Positions 59,101-64,000 of a DNA stretch of 64,000 nucleotides are shown one piece after another (the first letter of the stretch is position 1; every line of letters begins with the position of its first letter). Position numbers and translations under genes: made by a program. The stretch is from contig NC_134433.1 in the NCBI RefSeq assembly GCF_030867145.1, forward strand, positions 16,651,896-16,715,895, in the 5' to 3' direction. The notes beneath the pieces were generated by a model. That model saw only the letters and a program-made list of their open reading frames with translations. It was not told where the DNA came from and searched no databases. Source of the stretch: Opisthocomus hoazin (Eukaryota > Chordata > Aves > Opisthocomiformes > Opisthocomidae).

Positions 59101-62100
59101 TTGGCTGTTGTCTCCCCAGCAGCATCCCTGTTAAATAATGACAACACTGTTGTAGCAGGTTTGCCAGCCATTTGCTTTTACATTTTGCAACATGCTCGAC
59201 TTCTGCATGTAGCTGAAGTTACAGATAACACCACTACAGTTAAATAAAAGATGCTGTTCACTCTAATTCTTCACTAATTCAGGTACCTTTCATCTGAATC
59301 TTTAGGTTCTGTGGGGTTCTTTCCTTGTTTCTCTAAAAAAACCCAAAAAATTAAAACTGAAAAACCCACTTTTCTTGTCTGTAGAGGGGAGGCAAAAAAT
59401 AATGATCTCAAAATGTTTGTCCTATGGTTTTTATTTGAACCCAATAAGAAGCTGCAATAAATACTGGGTCATTCAGCTCCTTCCTGAAGAATTAAGGTGA
59501 AGAGCATTTTTGCATCACACTTTGTTTTGTGAAATGAAATACACATGACTGCTTCCGCATGAGCCTGTGCTTTTTCTGTTAACCAGTGTTTTTACTGCAC
59601 TCCTTCCTCACCTATGCCCACTTTCTAACAGGCACTACTAAAATGCTTTATGCCGCCTTGATTGAAAATGCATGAGATGGTTTGGAATTGCCCCTACCAC
59701 CACCCAACAAATGTACGTTTTAAAAGCACGGCCCAGGGGACTGGATTTTTCTTACAAATGTTAATTTAGTGACATACAGTATTATGGCATTTGCCTTCAT
59801 TTTAATCACAGGTGAGCTGAAAGGCCAGTTATTTATTCTAAAACGAAGAACCCATAAGCTCAAATGCCAGCTGGGAAAGTTCAAGGCCCAAAGCCAAGCT
59901 TTCTGAAGGCAGCTGGTGATTTTTTGGGGGCTGCCTTCCTGAAGCTGGTTAAAAAGGCAAATAGATTTGGTGGAGCAGGGATAACTCAAGAAGCTGCACT
60001 GTACTGTGATCACATTTTCCTGCAGAGTATCCTACTTTTGTAAACGTAGTGTTGAAATTAGTAGGACTTGAACTGTCCTTCTGCACTGAATATTTTAGGA
60101 TCTGGTTCTGAGAGGGGAAAGAAGCATCTTCCAAAGTAATTGGTTCAATTTTTCTTAATTTCTTTTATGCTCAAACTTTCACTCTAGCTGGACTAGCAGT
60201 TTCATGGCTGATTCCAGGAACTGCGAAATGAAATTCTGGGACCTGAATTAAGTGGAAGGTCAGGTTAGGTGATCTCTTCTGGCCATAAATAACAGTACCA
60301 TAGCATTAGACAAGAACCAGTTTTAGTTGCTAGTGCAGCACCCTTTCCTCTGTTCTCCTGAAACATGAACTGGGATGTGCATGGGCAGAAAGGGGGAGAT
60401 GGTGAAGGGACTGGACCTCATGGGAAGTGACCGTGCACAGCATGCGGCTGGGTGAGATGTGCCGAGAGCACTATTTCTGGGGTCACTAGGATGGTGCTCT
60501 CCCCTTTTTGGAATCAAGGTTCAGAGCCTGCTGAGAAGTAAAGCATGAAGCCCTCGGGATGCACAGAAGGAAGAGGGGGGAAAGAAGAAAAAAGGCTGAT
60601 GGCCTGCTGTTTTGTTTGGGTTTTTTCCCTAGACACCAGCGAAATGATAGAGATGCAAGGCTTTGGGGCAAACCTGCTCTCGTGGCAGCTGGAGCACTGC
60701 GGCCAAGGCTTCTCCTGCATCTCCTGCTCCACGGGCAGCTCTCCCTACGATATACCCAGCTGCTGCAACTGCATCCACGATAGGTAAGCAGGCTGTGCAG
60801 AGAGCTTACCTGGGAGACTGCGCATGCCACAGCTAAAAGCGGGGAGGTTTTATTGGCTGCAGCACCAGAGAGACAGAGAGTGACAATTTTCAAGTAGTTT
60901 CTAACACAAAAAGATGGAGTTATGCAGGAAGAAATTTACTTTATTAAAACTAACCTATTGAACTACTCTGAAGTCACATTTTGATAGAAAAACTGCAACT
61001 AGTTCTTTTGTCTAGTTTAATATAATTCAGCACTGGAAGCATTTTCTTTATCAAGTTATTAACCATTACAATGAAGAGCAGCAGTTCATCTAATTTGACA
61101 AGGACCTTTACAATGCACCTGCAGCAGTTGTAGCTAAATGCGCCAGGTGAATCTGTTTGGGGCCAAAATGCTGGTGGGAAAAATGCTACAAGAAGTGAAA
61201 TTTGTCATTAGTGTTGTCCTTTAGCTAAATACATCTTGGTGCAGAGAAAGAATTGCTACATGTAGGTTGTAGGGATCAGTGTAAAATCCATGATGATCTC
61301 TGTCCCCGTGACCTGTCATGTTCCCGTTAACGTGTCTCCACAGAACTCCATTAAAGATGCTGTGTGAAAGCATGAAGAGGCAAATAGTTTCCAGAGCCTT
61401 TTATGGATGTAAGTGAAGCTTCTTATATCTGCCCCTGTGGTATCCGTATACTTACCTAACAACCACGTGATGTTTGTTTTGGAAAGCAGTCTGAACCCAA
61501 GTTTATTGTTGTGAGTCAGATCACCTCAGGACAGTGGGCTGGATGTGACTAAAGGGCCATAGCTTCATCATTCTGTTATTTGTGGGGTTTGCATGTAGCA
61601 GTGGGAGACCTGATGCTTACTGACGACAGGACGTAATTTTACACTGCAGTGTAATGCTCTACCTGGATTTTAGTAGTCTCTGTAAGATTTATTTAATCTT
61701 TGGCTCTATTGCAGTTCTTCATTCTTACACAGTACAATGCAAGTTTAGTTCCCATAGGAATATTGGTGGCAGCTTTGAAATGCCACAGCTTCATCTTCAA
61801 AAAGGGGCTGCTAATATTAGCTAGATTGCTCATTCATAAAAGTCCACCTCCTGCCCCAACCGCAGGGCTTGCCTACTGCCGCCACTTGTCGACAGTGCGG
61901 ACGCATCTGTCCGCCCTCGTGAACCACACTATTGTCCCGCCCGACAAACCAGCCAGTGCTGCAGGAGGCCTGACTAAAGAGGTCTGGAGCAAGTACCAGA
62001 AGGACAAGAAGGTAAGTAACAGAATACCTGCATGATCGTTAAACTAGCTCCCATACACTGCTGCGTTGAGCACCGTATCCCTTAGAACTGACCCCAGGAA

Positions 62101-62583
62101 GTATTAAAGGTCCTTTCTAGTCTTCACAGGATGACTTCTCCTTCTAGTGAGACGATTCTTACAATCTCTTTTATCCTTGGCATTTCTGATGATGGCGAAG
62201 ATATCCGTTAACTTCAAAGCAACTGATTTCATGACTCCTCTAGTCTATTAAAAGTTAGATTATTTTGATGGGAGGCATGACAGCTTAGACTGAACTTGAG
62301 CTAGGACCCTAAAGGCATGCATCAAGTTGCAAAATTTGTTTAATGCCGTGCATATATTTCACTGTCTTTATACTTGGTACTGCATGTATATGAGCATGCT
62401 TGAGGGAAATATAGATGCATTACCTTCAACACCTCTTCCTCCTGGCTGCTGTAGAATTACAAGGAACTGGAATTACTGAGAAGAGTTTACTATGGTGGGG
62501 TACAACATGAGATTCGGAAGGAAGTATGGCCATTCTTGTTGGGTCACTATAAATTCGGCATGGCCAAAAAGGAAATGGACCAG
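17090..62583 (+). CDS. SGSM2: SGSM2 (RUTBC1), RUN and TBC domain Rab-GAP, 5' part (16 exons)
   Basis: Exons 17090-17146, 24450-24525, 42716-42878, 46774-46935, 50022-50089, 50588-50733, 51092-51226, 51682-51806, 52847-52914, 54667-54827, 55372-55501, 56935-57069 (cassette), 60633-60783, 61344-61408, 61866-62011 and 62455-62583 join in frame to 639 residues (594 without the cassette). The N-terminus ([14 protein letters not shown]), the RUN domain (about residues 35-190), the Rab/RAP-binding PH-like region (about 255-430) and the TBC start ([21 protein letters not shown]) match mammalian SGSM2. From memory the human protein is 1051 or 1006 residues, so about 410 residues, including most of the TBC domain with its Arg and Gln fingers, lie beyond the window. 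Family knowledge: RUTBC1 binds Rab9A-GTP and acts as a GAP for Rab32/Rab38 and Rab33B in endosome-to-melanosome and Golgi traffic. The paralogue SGSM1 differs at the N-terminus and in the linker. Confidence 0.97.
17495..17678 (+). repeat. 39-bp minisatellite in SGSM2 intron 1
   Basis: Three identical 39-bp units (17548-17586, 17587-17625, 17626-17664) follow a 53-bp variant unit (17495-17547) and precede a 14-bp partial unit (17665-17678). Each unit contains cccctgggtgcc twice, so the array is also built on a shorter half-repeat. Because 39 is a multiple of 3 the array keeps reading frames open on both strands, which explains several long artefactual open frames here. Confidence 0.95.
22701..22860 (+). 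repeat. MIR-like SINE remnant
   Basis: 'tctttcacagatggg' and 'ctgaggcacagagatgagttg' match the MIR motif (ttttacagatgagg, ctgaggcacagagaggttaag), and 'ccgagctggaatttaaac' further right resembles its 3' part. The copy is diverged, with an insertion between the two parts. Confidence 0.4.
24450..24525 (+). CDS. SGSM2: SGSM2 exon 2 (residues 20-45)
   Basis: Encodes [13 protein letters not shown] and [13 protein letters not shown], the beginning of the RUN-domain region. Acceptor ttattttag, donor gtaaat; phase 1 at its end. Confidence 0.97.
25342..25545 (-). mobile_element. CR1 LINE 3'-end fragment (antisense)
   Basis: Begins 'gaatcatagaatgg', then 'ggttggaagggacctt', 'catctggttccaa' and 'catccaacctggccttgaac', the reverse complement of a CR1 3' end. 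It continues through 'ctctgggcaccctgagccag' to about 25,545. It is 5' truncated. Confidence 0.95.
29032..29052 (+). repeat. Poly(A) tract (21 A)
   Basis: An uninterrupted run of 21 A. No AATAAA lies in the 30 bases before it and no flanking duplication was seen, so a retrocopy origin is not supported. Confidence 0.9.
30430..30960. promoter_or_regulatory. Intronic CpG cluster
   Basis: CpG dinucleotides and GC content rise sharply compared with flanking AT-rich intron (for example 'ttgcgcggcgc', 'ccgcgctccgctccgc', 'gtcgacgcgagg'). It may be an orphan CpG island with enhancer or alternative promoter activity. No motif proves this. Confidence 0.35.
35085..35400 (-). pseudogene. Possible 3' end of a minus-strand processed retrocopy
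   Basis: A run of 18 T (35,085-35,102) reads as a poly(A) tail on the minus strand. It is preceded on that strand, after 12 bases, by an AATAAA (35,115-35,120 complement). That spacing is typical of a polyadenylated mRNA end copied into the genome. I do not recognise the source gene, the 5' boundary is uncertain, and no clear target-site duplication was found. Confidence 0.35.
36271..36286 (+). repeat. (GT)8 microsatellite
   Basis: Eight uninterrupted GT units. Confidence 0.9.
37470..37720. promoter_or_regulatory. Intronic CpG cluster
   Basis: Local CpG-rich patch ('gcgcgtgcggg', 'gccgtcgagcggc', 'ctcgacgctcccggg', 'cggtccccggcgc') in an otherwise CpG-poor intron. It lies 5 kb upstream of exon 3. 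Function is unknown. Confidence 0.3.
39879..39930 (+). repeat. A-rich low-complexity tract
   Basis: Twelve A followed by ggaaaaaaagaaaa-type sequence. Simple low-complexity DNA. Confidence 0.8.
42716..42878 (+). CDS. SGSM2: SGSM2 exon 3 (residues 45-99)
   Basis: RUN-domain exon encoding [20 protein letters not shown], then [15 protein letters not shown] and [12 protein letters not shown]. Acceptor tctctcgcag, donor gtgagg. Its Gln-rich end is a short predicted coil. Confidence 0.97.
42879..46773 (+). other. SGSM2 intron 3 (3.9 kb)
   Basis: No coding exon, RNA gene or clear mobile element is recognised. A T-rich stretch lies near 43,866-43,880. Confidence 0.8.
46774..46935 (+). CDS. SGSM2: SGSM2 exon 4 (residues 99-153)
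   Basis: Encodes a polar linker ([19 protein letters not shown]) then RUN core [18 protein letters not shown]. Acceptor cttttgcag, donor gtaagg. Confidence 0.97.
48901..48990 (+). repeat. MIR-like SINE remnant
   Basis: 'atagatgaggcag' and 'gaagtgacttgcttgagattacacagctgatcaggggcacagtatggatccaaag' follow the MIR order (cagatgagg, aagtaacttgcccaaggtcacacagct, ggcagagccgggattcgaac). The match is co-linear over about 80 bp, the best of the MIR-like pieces here. Confidence 0.7.
49021..49046 (+). repeat. AT-rich dinucleotide patch
   Basis: Imperfect (TA)n of about 26 bp. Confidence 0.8.
50022..50089 (+). CDS. SGSM2: SGSM2 exon 5 (residues 153-175)
   Basis: Encodes [22 protein letters not shown], the conserved RUN C-terminal half. 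Acceptor ttattcctag, donor gtaagt. A 498-bp intron with nothing notable follows. Confidence 0.97.
50588..50733 (+). CDS. SGSM2: SGSM2 exon 6 (residues 176-224)
   Basis: Encodes [34 protein letters not shown] and the [12 protein letters not shown] linker, ending the RUN region. Acceptor tttcctcag, donor gtaggt. A 358-bp intron follows. Confidence 0.97.
51092..51226 (+). CDS. SGSM2: SGSM2 exon 7 (residues 225-269)
   Basis: Encodes [14 protein letters not shown], a basic Ser-rich stretch that suits basophilic kinases, then [19 protein letters not shown] and NNVLVQP. Acceptor gtgcactag, donor gtgagt. A 455-bp intron follows. Confidence 0.97.
51682..51806 (+). CDS. SGSM2: SGSM2 exon 8 (residues 270-311)
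   Basis: Encodes [40 protein letters not shown], the opening of the PH-like Rab/RAP-binding module. Acceptor ctgtggacag, donor gtaatc. The frame stays open into intron 7, but that part is not conserved. A 1.0-kb intron follows. Confidence 0.97.
52847..52914 (+). CDS. SGSM2: SGSM2 exon 9 (residues 311-334)
   Basis: Encodes [22 protein letters not shown]. Acceptor ccctattag, donor gtaagc. A 1.75-kb intron with nothing recognised follows. Confidence 0.96.
54667..54827 (+). CDS. SGSM2: SGSM2 exon 10 (residues 334-387), NAGNAG acceptor
   Basis: Encodes [53 protein letters not shown]. The acceptor is a tandem cagcag: use of the second AG (start 54667) gives the family's usual length, and use of the first (start 54664) adds one residue. 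Donor gtactg. Confidence 0.95.
55372..55501 (+). CDS. SGSM2: SGSM2 exon 11 (residues 388-431)
   Basis: Encodes [20 protein letters not shown], then [16 protein letters not shown], closing the PH-like module. Acceptor ttttgtctag, donor gtgagt, phase 1, which permits in-frame skipping of the next exon. A 1.4-kb intron follows. Confidence 0.97.
56935..57069 (+). CDS. SGSM2: SGSM2 exon 12, 135-nt cassette exon (residues 431-476)
   Basis: Between a 'tttctttgagcag' acceptor and a weak 'gttttt' donor lies a 135-nt block that is open in the required phase and encodes [13 protein letters not shown], the acidic run DDDEEEED and [19 protein letters not shown]. It starts and ends in phase 1, so it can be included or skipped without a frameshift. 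Exactly 45 residues separate the two human SGSM2 isoforms as I remember them. The acidic tract and the Arg-Ser-Ala-Ser motif suggest a regulatory insertion between the PH-like module and the TBC domain. Confidence 0.88.
57865..57892 (+). repeat. Perfect 14-bp tandem duplication
   Basis: The unit aaaggaggaatcac occurs twice without a gap, and the second copy runs into the CR1 3' terminus. Confidence 0.9.
57886..58032 (-). mobile_element. CR1 LINE 3'-end fragment (antisense)
   Basis: Reads 'acagaatcatttaggttgg', 'aagggaccttaaagacc', 'ccatgggcagggacacc' and 'agcctggccttgaacac', the reverse complement of a CR1 tail. It is short and 5' truncated. Confidence 0.95.
60633..60783 (+). CDS. SGSM2: SGSM2 exon 13 (residues 476-526), Cys-rich linker
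   Basis: Encodes [20 protein letters not shown] followed by a segment with six cysteines (spacing C-x5-C-x2-C ... CC-x-C), then IHDR. Acceptor tttccctag, donor gtaagc. The mammalian protein has five cysteines here. A 560-bp intron follows. Confidence 0.96.
61344..61408 (+). CDS. SGSM2: SGSM2 exon 14 (residues 526-548)
   Basis: Encodes [20 protein letters not shown]. Acceptor tctccacag, donor gtaagt. A 457-bp intron follows. Confidence 0.97.
61866..62011 (+). CDS. SGSM2: SGSM2 exon 15 (residues 548-596)
   Basis: Encodes [20 protein letters not shown], then IVPPDKPA and [16 protein letters not shown], leading into the TBC domain. Acceptor ccaaccgcag, donor gtaagt. A 443-bp intron follows. Confidence 0.97.
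62455..62583 (+). CDS. SGSM2: SGSM2 exon 16 (residues 597-639), start of the TBC domain
   Basis: Encodes [40 protein letters not shown], the first TBC motif. Acceptor ctgctgtag, donor gtaagc. The remaining TBC exons are beyond the right edge. Confidence 0.97.
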
Positions 62584-64000
62584 GTAAGCATGACTTTCCG
62601 GGGATTTGAATTACATTTGCAGAATAGGTTTTGTTGTCTGAATAGCCAGTGTTAGTCTTTATTACTATTTAATATTCTTAAGGGAAAAATGACACTGAAA
62701 ACAAGAGGGACACATATTAGTGGAGGGATTATGAGATCATGTTATCATGTCTGAAAATCACTAAAGGGGAGTTTTTTTATTGAAGTCAGGAAACTTGCAT
62801 TCAGCCACTGCACGTGACATGCACTTGCTCTGAGCAAATCCTGTTTTCACAAATTTGTCGCTTATAAAATGGGGAGACACTGACATTTGGATAGTAATTT
62901 GAGTCTTTTATATGGTGCGTTGGCTCAGTTATACTTCACAATGCTCTTTGAAATAACTACTTATCTACATGCTACTGCATCTGCACGTGTGGACTTGCAC
63001 TGGAGCTGTGAACAGCCCAGAGGTACCTTCCGAAGTGCATGAGGAGTTACTGTCTAGAGGCTAAAAATACCGAGAGGAAGGTTTGATTTGTATGTTCATT
63101 ATGCTTTTGCTAGACTTAAATAAGATGTGCTTCTGTAAAACAGAAGGTGCAATTCAAATGAGACGTCATTCCTCTTAATAGCTCCCGTGCTGCTGCTAAC
63201 ATTGATCAGTGAATAACTGCCTAGGTTATGTCACAACCTTATTTCACAGTCTGAAACTTGGCACTAAGTATATAGTTTCCATTAATGAAACCACAGTTTG
63301 CCCATCTCTTAGTTATATTATCTCCCTTTGCTCATCTCTTTGTAGCAATACCAACTTTTTACTTGCTGAGCGCCTTCATTTGTTGTAATTGCGGGCAAGT
63401 GCCTTGATAGTAAACCAGGCTGGTAACAAGCAGATGGAGCCGGGCAAAATGGAGGCAGCCATGCCTTCCCTCAGCTACACTTAGTGAACAGAAACTGGAT
63501 GTGGTCCTAAGCCAGTGTGCTGAGAAAAATATTGCAACACTCCAGTCCCTTACTCCTGTATGCTTTCCATCAGCACCTGCCCATTTACAGCAGCCTTCAT
63601 CTGACCCAGCGTCGCTGCTGTTCTGGATGCCGGGTGGCGGTTTTATTGCAGGACTGCGCCAAAGCTGATGTGTTACCCTCAGGTGATGCGCAATAAGCTC
63701 AGGTTCATAGCATAATGCAGCTCTAGAGCTGATCATGTGCAGAGCAAGAGCGTAAGCGTAGGCCTGCTGTGAGGAGCAGATCGGGTAGTGCCACCATTGG
63801 AAGGGTCTCCTGCCGCCCTGGGGCTCGTAGCTTACGCCTTGGCTGTTGAGCAGAGGGATGTTCTCCTTCGCAGGGCCGTGGGCAAGGTCTGCTTCGGTAT
63901 GTTGGTAAAACACCACTTTTAACTGATGTGAAGAATCACCCAAATGTTTGCTGAACTGTCTAGAACAGTAATGAGGTTTGCCCTGGAATATAATTAACAC
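62584..64000 (+). other. SGSM2 intron 16 (partial, 1.4 kb visible)
   Basis: Begins with gtaagc and continues to the edge. It holds a MIR-like remnant at 62,821-62,960. An open frame fills 63,359-64,000 on the minus strand but resembles no known protein. Confidence 0.8.
62821..62960 (-). repeat. MIR-like SINE remnant
   Basis: 'cttgctctgagcaaatcctgttttcac' followed by 'cttataaaatggggagacactgac' and 'acttcacaatgctctttgaaa' tracks a reversed MIR (gagcaagtcac, catctgtaaaatggggataat, ctcacagg). Strongly diverged. Confidence 0.5.

Larger units (their letters stand above)
57070..60632 (+). other. SGSM2 intron 12 (3.6 kb)
   Basis: Contains an antisense CR1 fragment with a 14-bp tandem duplication beside it. 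A CR1-like string near 60,265-60,285 is too short to call. No extra exon is recognised. Confidence 0.8.

Noticed and set aside
60255-60290. CR1-like string 'ttaggtgatctcttctgg'
   Set aside because: Too short and diverged to separate from chance without a repeat search.
17090-62583. Gene 2 being SGSM1 instead of SGSM2
   Set aside because: SGSM1 has a different N-terminus and lacks the QGFG/Cys-rich linker; the observed peptides align with SGSM2 throughout.
63359-64000. 213-codon minus-strand open frame at the right edge
   Set aside because: It is antisense within SGSM2 intron 16, has no recognisable motif, and its apparent start is only the window edge (GTG).
1-64000. CRISPR arrays, integrases, operons or viral genes
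   Set aside because: None are present; the window is spliced vertebrate nuclear DNA.

Overview
This window is nuclear DNA from a vertebrate, most likely a bird. It carries two multi-exon, GT-AG-spliced protein genes on the + strand. The bird call rests on three CR1 LINE 3' ends with the (ATTCTATG)-type terminus, an otherwise low density of young repeats, a few decayed MIR-type SINE remnants, and compact introns. There are no prokaryotic or viral gene arrangements.

Region 1 (about 1-15,480) holds TNFAIP1 (BACURD2), a BTB/KCTD-family adaptor for the CUL3 ubiquitin ligase. Its six coding exons run from the ATG at 1622 to the stop at 10251 and give a 314-residue protein. A long candidate 3' UTR runs to an AATAAA at 15444. 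The non-coding first exon was not located; a CpG-enriched stretch lies at about 1,090-1,570.

Region 2 (about 16,350-18,400) is a GC-rich CpG island and the promoter of the second gene. It contains a full CRE, an AAGATGGCGGC (YY1-type) element, an X-box-like site, a 36-codon uORF, and, just inside intron 1, a 39-bp minisatellite.

Region 3 (17,090 to beyond the window) is the 5' two-thirds of SGSM2 (RUTBC1), a RUN-plus-TBC Rab GTPase-activating protein. Sixteen coding exons are visible, including a 135-nt in-frame cassette exon, and together they encode 639 residues. The window ends just after the TBC domain begins, so the catalytic part lies to the right. Intron 2 is very large (18.2 kb) and holds a CR1 copy, two CpG clusters, a GT microsatellite and a possible retrocopy 3' end.

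The two genes have no known shared pathway: TNFAIP1 acts in CUL3/RhoA turnover and SGSM2 in Rab/endosome-melanosome traffic. Their tandem placement about 7 kb apart is a synteny point, since their human orthologues lie on opposite arms of chromosome 17. I found no new gene system. The most useful observations are the SGSM2 cassette exon, a NAGNAG acceptor, the promoter architecture with its uORF, the shortened TNFAIP1 C-terminus and the retrocopy-like scar. Coordinates of exons come from reading splice sites and frame by eye.
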